Assembly (NCBI GenBank): GCA_947631515.1
Contig: CANRLP010000004.1
Coordinates: 1-36,990, forward strand
Direction of reading: 5' to 3'
DNA from: an uncultured Bacilli bacterium
GTDB taxonomy: Bacteria; Bacillota_I; Bacilli_A; RF39; UBA660
Length of the DNA: 36,990 bases
In this document: positions 15,606-22,217 of the stretch, one piece after another
How positions within the stretch are numbered: the stretch's first letter is position 1
Layout: each line of letters opens with the position of its first letter
Translations under genes and position numbers: made by a program
The notes under the pieces: generated by a model
What the model saw: the letters and a program-made list of their open reading frames with translations, nothing else
What the model was told of the DNA's origin: nothing
The model's database searches: none

Positions 15606-15633
15606 GTTTCATATAATATATGTTATGTTAACT
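15606..15633 (+). other. dif: dif-like Xer recombination site (candidate)
   Basis: Left arm GTTTCATATAA, centre TATATG, right arm TTATGTTAACT. Against my memory of the Bacillus subtilis dif (left ACTTCCTAGAA, centre TATATA, right TTATGTAAACT) this gives 7/11, 5/6 and 10/11 matches, with the 11-6-11 layout. The better-conserved right arm is the one bound by XerD. The site lies in a non-coding gap, where gene orientation changes from mainly + to mainly -, and 1.6 kb from xerD. The AT-rich background raises the chance of a false match. Confidence 0.45.
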
Positions 15634-15649
15634 TGTATAAAAACTAATA

Positions 15650-16276
15650 TTAAATACTATCTATAAAAGCATCAAATAATTGTTTAGAATAATAATCATG
15701 TAAAATACTCTCTGGATGCCATTGTACTCCAATAAAAAAACGTTTAGATTTGGCTTCCACACCTTCGATAACTAAATCTTCAGATACGGCTGTAATACTT
15801 AAATTAGTTTTTAAAATATGTTCTTTATGACGACTATTAACGGGAATATTATCTTTTTTTAATATGCTAAATAACTTACTATCTTTCTTTATATTAATAT
15901 CATGAACATATTTATTACTACTTTGATGAAAAGTATTTTCTAAATAATCAATCTTACCATCAAAAGCCATAGAAATCTCTTGCATACCTAAACATATACC
16001 TAGGGTTGGTAAATCTTTTTCATATAAATAATTGACAATTTTTAAATCGATTTCATGTAATTCTGAGCCACCTGGTAAAATTATGCCATCACAAAGACTA
16101 ATACTCTCCTCTACTCTCTTCAATTCTTCATATACATTATTATAAAAACAAATTGGTATAGCAATTACGTTTATTTCATATTGCCGAAGAAAAATTAATA
16201 AATCATCCCGAAAAGCTTGTAAAGAATTGTTATTTTCACTCTTATAATCTCTTAAAATAATTCCGATTGTTTTCAT
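15650..16276 (-). CDS. Class I glutamine amidotransferase-like protein (peptidase C26, PuuD-like)
   Basis: 208 residues, slightly shorter than PuuD. The catalytic cysteine is in LGICLGMQE and the His-Glu pair in QWHPES; an oxyanion-type glycine turn is in DGIILPGGSELHE. Enzymes of this family hydrolyse gamma-glutamyl amides such as gamma-glutamyl-GABA, and relatives act as glutaminase subunits; with no polyamine genes nearby the true substrate cannot be told. The N-terminus (MKTIGIILRDY) is typical. TAGGAGC precedes ATG 16276. It follows the ZIP transporter gene by 12 bases, so the two form an operon, although a functional link is not obvious. Confidence 0.82.
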   Translation of the reverse strand: MKTIGIILRDYKSENNNSLQAFRDDLLIFLRQYEINVIAIPICFYNNVYEELKRVEESISLCDGIILPGGSELHEIDLKIVNYLYEKDLPTLGICLGMQEISMAFDGKIDYLENTFHQSSNKYVHDINIKKDSKLFSILKKDNIPVNSRHKEHILKTNLSITAVSEDLVIEGVEAKSKRFFIGVQWHPESILHDYYSKQLFDAFIDSI

Positions 16277-16288
16277 TTTAGCTCCTAT

Positions 16289-17041
16289 CTATAAGAAAAA
16301 ATGATTAATTAAAATAAGTCCTATTCCTAATAAAAATCCTTTAATAATAGCATGTTTTTCTTGATATTTTAAAGTTTCAGGATAAATTTCTTCAATAGAA
16401 ATGGTAATCATTATCCCTGCTACTAATAATAAAACCATACTTATTAGTTCATTAGTAATATAATTTTTGAATAATAAATAAGCTAATATCGCTCCTAATG
16501 GTTCTGCAAAACCAGATATAAAAGTTTTGGTTAGAGCTTCACGCTTATTTTTAGTAGCATAATATATAGGTACGGCGATACTAATTCCTTCAGGAATATT
16601 ATGAAGCATGATCGCCAGTCCAAGATGCAAACCCATACTCATATCTTGATAGGAACTTAAGAATGTAGCAATTCCTTCGGGGAAATTGTGTAACATTAAA
16701 GCAATCATATTTAAAATACCTAACTTGTATAAATTACTACAATCTTCCTTAGCTTTTGATATTTTTGATATTAATATTTTTATAGCTATAATACCTGTAA
16801 AAATCGATAAAATAGCTAATAAAAGGCCTTTTTTTAAATCTTCATGAAGCAAAGTATTTAAGGAATTAGGTATTAAATCGGTAAGACTTATTCCAATCAT
16901 AATAGCTAAAGAAAAACTTAAACAAAACGTTATAAATTTATTAATATTTTCCTTTTTAATCTTTAAAAAGACAATAAATGCTCCAATTACCGTCGAAAGA
17001 CCAGCTATGGTAGAAACTAGTAAAGGACCAATTATTTCCAT
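16289..17041 (-). CDS. ZIP-family metal transporter (ZupT-like)
   Basis: 250 residues with eight hydrophobic segments. The two signature metal-binding motifs are clear: HNFPEGIATFLSS in TM4 and HNIPEGISIAVPI in TM5, which line the metal path in ZIP proteins. Bacterial ZupT imports zinc and other divalent metals (iron, manganese) across the cytoplasmic membrane. A cytoplasmic loop around residues 92-108 is Lys-rich and, unlike many ZIPs, has no histidine cluster. The ribosome binding site is AGGGGTGAT before ATG 17041. I see no convincing Zur- or Fur-type operator in the 70 bases upstream. It is co-transcribed with the amidotransferase gene. Confidence 0.88.
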   Translation of the reverse strand: MEIIGPLLVSTIAGLSTVIGAFIVFLKIKKENINKFITFCLSFSLAIMIGISLTDLIPNSLNTLLHEDLKKGLLLAILSIFTGIIAIKILISKISKAKEDCSNLYKLGILNMIALMLHNFPEGIATFLSSYQDMSMGLHLGLAIMLHNIPEGISIAVPIYYATKNKREALTKTFISGFAEPLGAILAYLLFKNYITNELISMVLLLVAGIMITISIEEIYPETLKYQEKHAIIKGFLLGIGLILINHFFL

Positions 17042-17112
17042 AGTATCACCCCTATACTTTATGAATTAAGTTTTATAAAAAGTACATAATATAAGTAGGA
17101 GGTAATAGATTT

Positions 17113-17262
17113 ATGAATAGAAATAGTAATAATAATTCTAGAAATAACTCTAGAAACAATCAAAAAGAACAAAATTCTAGAAATAACAGAAATAATAATC
17201 AAAGTAAAGAAAATTCTAGAAATAATAATAGTAGATCTAGCAGAAACGAACAAAGTCGTTAG
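17113..17262 (+). CDS. 49-residue Asn/Ser/Arg-rich small protein
   Basis: A short + strand gene with one of the best ribosome binding sites of the window (AGGAGGT, 17097-17103) and a strong terminator 14 bases after the stop. The product contains almost only Asn, Ser, Arg, Gln, Lys and Glu; the unit NSRNN recurs four to five times, encoded by repeats of the DNA word TCTAGAAATAA. There is no hydrophobic segment and no cysteine, so it should be unstructured, basic and cytoplasmic; nucleic-acid binding is a guess. I do not recognise a family. An ORF on the opposite strand is a by-product of the repeat. Confidence 0.7.
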   Translation: MNRNSNNNSRNNSRNNQKEQNSRNNRNNNQSKENSRNNNSRSSRNEQSR

Positions 17263-17275
17263 TTAGAAACTTAAA

Positions 17276-17307
17276 AAGGAAACTACTTAAGGTTTCCTTC
17301 TTTTTTT
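17276..17307 (+). terminator. Strong terminator after the small NSR-rich gene
   Basis: AAGGAAAC (17276-17283) pairs perfectly with GTTTCCTT (17292-17299), followed by CTTTTTTT. It overlaps the last codons of the convergent xerD. Confidence 0.85.
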
Positions 17308-18176
17308 GCTCGAGGATGTTTTTCATATTCTTGTTTAATTTGTTCATTTAATAAATGAGTATATATTTGGGTTGTTGAGATATCACTATGTCCTAAAAGT
17401 TCTTGAATAATTCGTAAATCAGCTCCATGATGAAGAAGATGAGTTGCATAAGAATGGCGCAAAGTATGAGGACTAATATCTTTTTCAATTCCTTTACTCT
17501 TCGCAATTTGTTTTAAGTTTTTAAAAAAGCCTTGCCTAGATATTTTATTTCCAAAATTATTAATAAAAAGATACTCGCTATCTTTTTTCTTTAATAGTAG
17601 ATTACGATATTCGTTAATATAAATTTTTAAATATTTAACTGCTATATCCGAAATGGGACTGATTCTTTCTTTACTCCCCTTCCCTTCAACCCGAATAAAA
17701 TCTTCTTGTAAATCAATATTATTTAATTTTAAATTAATTAATTCGGAAACTCTAATGCCACTAGCATATAAAAGTTCTAACATTGCTTTATTTCGATAAT
17801 CATAAGGAGTATTTAAAGGAATATTTAATAAATTATCAATTTCTTCTTCAGTTAAATAATTAGGCAACTTTTTCGATATTTTAGGAGATTCAATAGTTTC
17901 ACAAGGATTTTCAGCTATTAAATTTTCTAAAACTAAAAAGGCAAAAAAGTTTTTAATAACGGTTAGATAATGGGCTCTACTCTTTTCAGCCATTTGATCA
18001 TTAAATTTTAAATAGTTCTCAATATCGCCTCTTTTTAAATCTTTGATTGATTTGCCATTTAAAAATATTTCAAAACGATTTAAATTGTCTTTATAAGATA
18101 AAATAGTATTCTTAGATAATTTTCGTTCAAACAATAAATAATCTAAATATTTATTATAATAATCTTCATTTGTCAT
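17283..18176 (-). CDS. xerD: Site-specific tyrosine recombinase XerD
   Basis: 297 residues. With XerC it resolves chromosome dimers at the dif site. The N-terminal SAM-like core-binding domain spans about 1-90, and the catalytic domain carries R142 (ASGIRVSEL), K166 (VEGKGSKER), H237 and R240 (HTLRHSYATHLL), H263 (LGHSDISTTQ) and the nucleophile Y272 (IYTHL). All six catalytic positions are present. I chose ATG 18176, which has TAGGAG seven bases upstream; the frame is open 15 codons further but without a site. A TATAAT (18195-18200, minus strand) precedes it. Distinguishing XerD from XerC by eye is not certain. It stands alone, 1.6 kb from a dif-like sequence. Confidence 0.9.
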   Translation of the reverse strand: MTNEDYYNKYLDYLLFERKLSKNTILSYKDNLNRFEIFLNGKSIKDLKRGDIENYLKFNDQMAEKSRAHYLTVIKNFFAFLVLENLIAENPCETIESPKISKKLPNYLTEEEIDNLLNIPLNTPYDYRNKAMLELLYASGIRVSELINLKLNNIDLQEDFIRVEGKGSKERISPISDIAVKYLKIYINEYRNLLLKKKDSEYLFINNFGNKISRQGFFKNLKQIAKSKGIEKDISPHTLRHSYATHLLHHGADLRIIQELLGHSDISTTQIYTHLLNEQIKQEYEKHPRAKKEGNLK

Positions 18177-18194
18177 AATGATACTCCTATAATT

Positions 18195-18261
18195 ATTATA
18201 TAGAATTTTTGTGTTAAACAAAAGCCAAATCTCTTTATTTATGTCTAAAAAATGATATAAT
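18195..18261. promoter_or_regulatory. Divergent xerD / rarA promoter region
   Basis: Minus strand: TATAAT at 18200-18195 for xerD, with a weak -35. Plus strand: extended -10 TG-A-TATAAT at 18253-18261 for rarA, 18 bases before its TTG start codon. Confidence 0.5.
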
Positions 18262-18279
18262 TATAGATGGTGATAAAAA

Positions 18280-19482
18280 TTGGAATTATTATCAAATAGT
18301 TTGAGGCCAACCAAGTTAGAAGATATAATCGGTCAAGAACATTTAATTGGACCTAATAAAGTATTATCTAATATGGTTCGAAATAATAAAATTTTTTCTT
18401 TTATTTTATATGGAAAACCAGGAACAGGTAAAACTAGTATAGCTAATGCTATCGTTAATGAATTAAATCGTCCTCACCGTTTTTTAAATGCGACAATTAA
18501 TAATAAAAAGGACTTTGATATAGTTATTGAAGAAGCTAAAATGGCAGGCGAAATGATTTTAATTATGGACGAAATCCATCGATTAAACAAAGATAAACAA
18601 GATTTACTTCTTCCTTATATAGAAAATGGTTTAATCATTTTAATTGGTCTTACAACATCTAATCCTTATCATAAAATAAATCCAGCTATTCGCAGTCGAG
18701 TGCAAATTTTTGAAGTTCATGATCTTACTTCTAAAGATATTGTTAAAGGTCTTAAAAAAGCTTGCGAGCATTTAGAAGATATTCAAATAGATCAAGAAAG
18801 TTTAGAATATATTGCCCAAATTTCTTCTGGAGATTTCCGAAGTGCTATTAATACTTTAGAAGTATGTTATTATTCAACTAGTGAAGATAAAAAAGTAGAT
18901 ATTAATTTAATAAAATCAATTAATAGTAAGCCCGTATTTTTTCATGATAAAAATGAAGATGGCCATTATGATGTTTTAAGTGCTTTTCAAAAGTCTATTC
19001 GGGGTAGTGATGTAGATGCCTCTCTCCATTACCTAGCTAGGCTTTTAGAAGCTGGGGATTTAGATAGTATTTATCGAAGAATGAGTGTTATTGCTTATGA
19101 AGATATTGGTCTTGCTAATCCTTCGATTGGTCCCAAAGTTATGGCGGCCATTCATGCTGCCGAATTAGTAGGATTGCCTGAAGCTGTTATTCCTCTGGGA
19201 ACAGTTATTACCGAAATGGCTTTATCACCTAAAAGTAATAGTGCTTATTTAGCCATTAACGCTGCTTTAAATGATATTAGATCTGGTAATACGGGAAATG
19301 TACCAAATCATATTAAAACATCTAGTACAACCTATAAATATCCTCATGATTATAAAAATGATTGGGTTTTTCAAGAATATTTACCAGAAAATTTAAAAGG
19401 AAAAAAATATTACCAAGCTAAAAATAATAAATACGAAGCTAATATAAATAAATTGTATAATGAAATGAAAGGTGGACATTAA
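18280..19482 (+). CDS. rarA: Replication-associated recombination AAA+ ATPase RarA (MgsA)
   Basis: 400 residues. RarA/MgsA acts at stalled replication forks and interacts with single-strand-binding protein. Walker A is GKPGTGKT (45-52), Walker B ILIMDEIHRL (D97-E98), sensor 1 TTSNP, and an arginine finger follows in NPAIRSRVQIF. The C-terminal half contains the family hallmarks: AFQKSIRGSDVDASLHYLARLLEAGD, RRMSVIAYEDIGLANP and NHIKTSSTTYKYPHDYKNDWVFQEYLP. The start codon is TTG 18280 with GGTGAT upstream; no better start is available. gpsA follows after two bases, so both are probably one operon. In Bacillus this gene (yrvN) is near yrvM/tcdA, as here. Confidence 0.94.
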   Translation: MELLSNSLRPTKLEDIIGQEHLIGPNKVLSNMVRNNKIFSFILYGKPGTGKTSIANAIVNELNRPHRFLNATINNKKDFDIVIEEAKMAGEMILIMDEIHRLNKDKQDLLLPYIENGLIILIGLTTSNPYHKINPAIRSRVQIFEVHDLTSKDIVKGLKKACEHLEDIQIDQESLEYIAQISSGDFRSAINTLEVCYYSTSEDKKVDINLIKSINSKPVFFHDKNEDGHYDVLSAFQKSIRGSDVDASLHYLARLLEAGDLDSIYRRMSVIAYEDIGLANPSIGPKVMAAIHAAELVGLPEAVIPLGTVITEMALSPKSNSAYLAINAALNDIRSGNTGNVPNHIKTSSTTYKYPHDYKNDWVFQEYLPENLKGKKYYQAKNNKYEANINKLYNEMKGGH

Positions 19483-19484
19483 AA

Positions 19485-20462
19485 ATGAAAATAGGAATTA
19501 TTGGAACAGGAGCTTTTAGTACCTCTATCGCTTTATTACTTGCTTCTGATAAAAATAAAAACATTACAATGTGGAGTGAAAACGAAAAGTTAGTAGAAAG
19601 TTTTTTAGAAACTAAAAAATTAAATACAATATTTAAAGATAAAAGTATCCCTAAAAATATCAAGGTAACTAATAATTACGAAGAAACTTTAAAGGAAGCT
19701 GATGTAGTATTTTTATTAACTAGTATTAATTATTTAAACGATGTTTGTAAAGATATTAAGCATCTTATTTCTCCTAATATCCCAGTTTATATTGGAACTA
19801 AAGGTATTGCTGCTAATAGCAAAAAATTTGTCCCGGAAATAGTAACTAAACATTTAAAAAATAAAATAGCTTTATTTGGTGGTCCAACATTTGCAAATGA
19901 TGTGGTGGCAATCGACCCAATTGGTTTTGTTATTGCTAGTAAAGATAAAAAATGTCGTGCTATTTTTAAAAGTTTATTTGCAACAAATAATGTCCGGATT
20001 GAAGAATCTTCTGACTTAAATGGTGTTGCTTTATGTAGTTGCCTTAAAAATATTTATGCAATAGGTTCTGGTATCATAAGTGGTTTAAAATATCATGAAA
20101 GTACCAATGCCTTATATTTAACTTATGTTTATCAAGAATTATTTAATATTTTGTATAAAATGAATTCATCTTTAGAAACTTTAAATGGTTTAGGGGGCTT
20201 AGGAGATTTAATTTTAACATGTAATTCACCTCAAAGTAGAAATTATAGTTATGGAGAGAAAGTGGCTAAAAAGACTAGTAAAACAGCATTAGAAAAATAC
20301 TTAAAAGAAAACACAGTTGAAGGACTAAATACGTTGGAAGCTATTTATCCAATGTTCAAAAGAAAGCATCTTAAATGCCCAATAATTTACTCTCTTTACT
20401 CTATTTTATATCAAGATGAAAATCCTCAAAAATTAATTGATTTAATCATTAAAAAAGGCTAA
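19485..20462 (+). CDS. gpsA: Glycerol-3-phosphate dehydrogenase [NAD(P)+]
   Basis: 325 residues. It reduces dihydroxyacetone phosphate to sn-glycerol 3-phosphate for phospholipid synthesis. The N-terminal dinucleotide-binding motif is GIIGTGAFSTSIA (4-16), followed by the family words TKGI and GGPTFANDV. The catalytic lysine is in CSCLKNIYAIGSGI, where the usual 'ELxGALKN' reads 'ALCSCLKN', and the GLGGLGDLILTC motif near the C-terminal domain is intact. The sequence is more diverged than the neighbours but all key positions that I can place are present. It overlaps tcdA tail-to-tail by four bases within a bidirectional terminator. Confidence 0.92.
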   Translation: MKIGIIGTGAFSTSIALLLASDKNKNITMWSENEKLVESFLETKKLNTIFKDKSIPKNIKVTNNYEETLKEADVVFLLTSINYLNDVCKDIKHLISPNIPVYIGTKGIAANSKKFVPEIVTKHLKNKIALFGGPTFANDVVAIDPIGFVIASKDKKCRAIFKSLFATNNVRIEESSDLNGVALCSCLKNIYAIGSGIISGLKYHESTNALYLTYVYQELFNILYKMNSSLETLNGLGGLGDLILTCNSPQSRNYSYGEKVAKKTSKTALEKYLKENTVEGLNTLEAIYPMFKRKHLKCPIIYSLYSILYQDENPQKLIDLIIKKG

Positions 20463-20482
20463 GAAAAATTAGCCATTTTTTT
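20451..20482. terminator. Bidirectional terminator containing two stop codons
   Basis: GGCTAA (20457-20462) and TTAGCC (20469-20474), loop GAAAAA, flanked by A6 and a T-rich run. It carries the stop codons of both gpsA and tcdA. Confidence 0.8.
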
Positions 20483-21148
20483 TATATCTTCCAATATGTA
20501 ATAAGCAATTAACATTCCTGCCGTTGTAGGAACCATCATTAATGAACCGGGTGTTCTACTATTAGTTTTTAAAGGAAGTTCCCTACTCCATACTACCGGA
20601 ACTTTTAGAGATACTTTATTTTTCGTACAAATCGACCGCATAGCTTTAGCTAAAGGATCATTGTACGTTTTATCTAAAGAAGTTAAACAAAGTTCTTGAG
20701 GATTAAAACGATTACCTGTTCCCATCGAAGATATAATTTTAATACCTCTTTTTTCGGCTTCTCTAATTAATAAAAATTTAGTAGTAATAGTATCACAAGC
20801 ATCAATAATATAATCATAATGATTAGTTAATATTTCGTTAATATTATCTTCATTTACAAACTCGGCAATTGGTTTTATATTGAGTTTAGGATTAATACTC
20901 AAATATCTTTCTTGGGCTTCGTTAACTTTTAAATGCCCAAGATTTTTTTGATTGGTTATTATTTGGCGATTTAAATTGGAGTTGCTAATTGTATCATGAT
21001 CAACTATTGTTATATTATGAAATCCTAACCTAACTAAAGCTTCTAAAGAGGCTCCTCCTACTCCTCCTATACCGACTAGTAAAACGCTTTTATTTTTTAT
21101 AATATTTAAAATATTTTCATTTATTAAAAGTAATGTTCTATCAAACAT
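20459..21148 (-). CDS. tcdA: tRNA threonylcarbamoyladenosine dehydratase TcdA
   Basis: 229 residues, an E1/ThiF-fold enzyme that cyclises the t6A37 base of tRNA to ct6A using ATP. The nucleotide-binding glycine motif is LLVGIGGVGGASLEALVRLG (23-42), followed by IVDHDTISNSNLNRQ, which holds the Asp and Arg used for adenylation, then IDACDTITTKFLL and SSMGTGNR. The C-terminal zinc CxxC pairs of other E1-like proteins are absent, as in TcdA (CsdL/YgdL). GAGGTG precedes ATG 21148. It starts 16 bases after the end of the candidate 6S RNA gene on the same strand, so read-through from that promoter may contribute. Confidence 0.92.
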   Translation of the reverse strand: MFDRTLLLINENILNIIKNKSVLLVGIGGVGGASLEALVRLGFHNITIVDHDTISNSNLNRQIITNQKNLGHLKVNEAQERYLSINPKLNIKPIAEFVNEDNINEILTNHYDYIIDACDTITTKFLLIREAEKRGIKIISSMGTGNRFNPQELCLTSLDKTYNDPLAKAMRSICTKNKVSLKVPVVWSRELPLKTNSRTPGSLMMVPTTAGMLIAYYILEDIKKMANFS

Positions 21149-21163
21149 AAATACACCTCAAAA

Positions 21164-21343
21164 TAAAAACCCAAAGGAAAGTCTGCTTTGGATAAAAACC
21201 CGCTCACGCGAGGTGGGCATCACATGAACTGTTTTAGGATCCTAGCAACACTTAATGGGCTAGTATTCTACACCACAATCCAATTAGATTCCCAAGAATA
21301 TCCATAGTCGGTTTTATATAAAAACAAACTATATCCTTCAGGC
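21164..21343 (-). ncRNA. ssrS: Candidate 6S RNA
   Basis: A ~180-base transcript bounded by a promoter and a terminator and containing no ORF. The 5' end (CCTGAAGGA, 21342-21334) can pair over its full length with the 3' end (TCCTTTGGG, 21178-21170; two G-U pairs), and ATAAAACC pairs with GGTTTTTAT inside it: a long closing stem. A terminal stem CTAGC/GCTAG (21260-21240 region) sits at the other end, with little pairing between, as in the 6S open-promoter mimic. The same 3' arm also forms the terminator CCAAAG...CTTTGG. In Bacillus the 6S-1 gene also lies beside yrvM (tcdA). I see no SRP, tmRNA or RNase P motifs. Confidence 0.65.
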
Positions 21344-21349
21344 ATTATT

Positions 21350-21379
21350 ATTATACCACATAAATAATTATTTATACAA
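21350..21379 (-). promoter_or_regulatory. Promoter of the candidate 6S RNA
   Basis: Minus strand: TTGTAT (21379-21374), 18-base spacer, TATAAT (21355-21350) with extended TG. Predicted start is near 21343. Confidence 0.65.
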
Positions 21380-21390
21380 GCTGATTATAA

Positions 21391-22143
21391 TTATTTTAAA
21401 CTAATAATTCTAGCTACTTCTTCATCTAAATATGGAGAAATACTACCATTATTACGTTCTTTAATCATTCGATAATATTCTTGTTTTTGAAGCTGTTTAA
21501 TTTCATTACACTTAGCTTTTCTCAATTCTTTAAAATTTTCTAAAGATTCATATTCATTTAAATCAATTATTTCCTCAATTTTAGAAAAATTCTTACCTCT
21601 AAATAATTTATTGCCTCGAATACTACCATCCATATTCAAAATCGCATAAAAAGTGCCATCTCGAACTTCAAACTTTTCTTGGACTTCTAATCCCGTAACG
21701 GGATTAGTATATTTTAATTCGTCATCTTCTTCTTGATCTGATGCAATAACAAAAGATGCCAAAATGCCATTATAATTTTCTAAATATTCGTTATTTAAAC
21801 CAAATTCTAACCTTCCCCATTTATCTAGTGGAATTACAAAAAAATCATTATGAAAATCATATAAACCATTAAATTGGCCTTGACTATTTTGGATTTTAAA
21901 TAAATGCTTATTCTTGATAACAGAACGGGAGTAGTTTCCTCCTAAATAATAGCTATTAAGACTCCAACTATTTATTTTCTTGAACATTCCATTTTGAATA
22001 CGAATATGAACCATTTCATATTTTTTTAAATTTTCGTCATATAAAACTAAAATAATATTTTCTGAATCTAAAATATAATAATATAAAGAATCTTGATATT
22101 CAGCATATTGCTTTAATAATAATAGATTATTTTTTGATTTCAT
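21391..22143 (-). CDS. Hypothetical protein
   Basis: 250 residues, soluble, not recognised. The first ~180 residues are beta-rich with repeated short strands (YYYILDSENIILVLYDENLKKYEMVHIRI, FKIQNSQGQFNGLYDFHNDFFVIPLDKWGRLEFGL, then GTFYAILNMDGSIRGNKLFRGKN), reminiscent of WG-/MORN-like repeat folds but without a clear unit; the last 60 residues are helical and charged. It has GAGGTG before the ATG and its own extended -10 (TGCTATAAT, minus strand 22178-22170). It is separated from herA by a terminator and from the 6S RNA by its own end, so it is monocistronic. No function is proposed. Confidence 0.65.
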   Translation of the reverse strand: MKSKNNLLLLKQYAEYQDSLYYYILDSENIILVLYDENLKKYEMVHIRIQNGMFKKINSWSLNSYYLGGNYSRSVIKNKHLFKIQNSQGQFNGLYDFHNDFFVIPLDKWGRLEFGLNNEYLENYNGILASFVIASDQEEDDELKYTNPVTGLEVQEKFEVRDGTFYAILNMDGSIRGNKLFRGKNFSKIEEIIDLNEYESLENFKELRKAKCNEIKQLQKQEYYRMIKERNNGSISPYLDEEVARIISLK

Positions 22144-22169
22144 TTTTACACCTCTTTAGATACCGAATT

Positions 22170-22178
22170 ATTATAGCA
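22170..22178 (-). promoter_or_regulatory. Extended -10 promoter
   Basis: TG-C-TATAAT on the minus strand, 27 bases before the 250-residue gene and just after the herA terminator. Confidence 0.55.
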
Positions 22179-22186
22179 TTTTTATT

Positions 22187-22217
22187 AAATAAAAAAAAGC
22201 TTTTTTAAGAAGCTTTT
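22187..22217 (-). terminator. herA terminator
   Basis: AAAAGCTT (22195-22202) and AAGCTTTT (22210-22217) form a perfect stem; on the minus strand a T tract follows (+ strand A's at 22191-22198). It overlaps the herA stop codon. Confidence 0.8.

Noticed and set aside
17130-17240. CRISPR-like or tandem-repeat array
   Set aside because: The repeated TCTAGAAATAA words are irregularly spaced and codon-phased within a coding frame, without unique spacers.
17059-17253. Minus-strand ORF antisense to the NSR-rich gene
   Set aside because: It has no ribosome binding site and its Ile/Ser/Arg-rich sequence is the reverse reading of the TCTAGAAATAA repeats; the + strand gene has all expression signals.
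18177-18221. Longer XerD start
   Set aside because: The upstream in-frame Met lacks a ribosome binding site and the -10 box lies within the extension.
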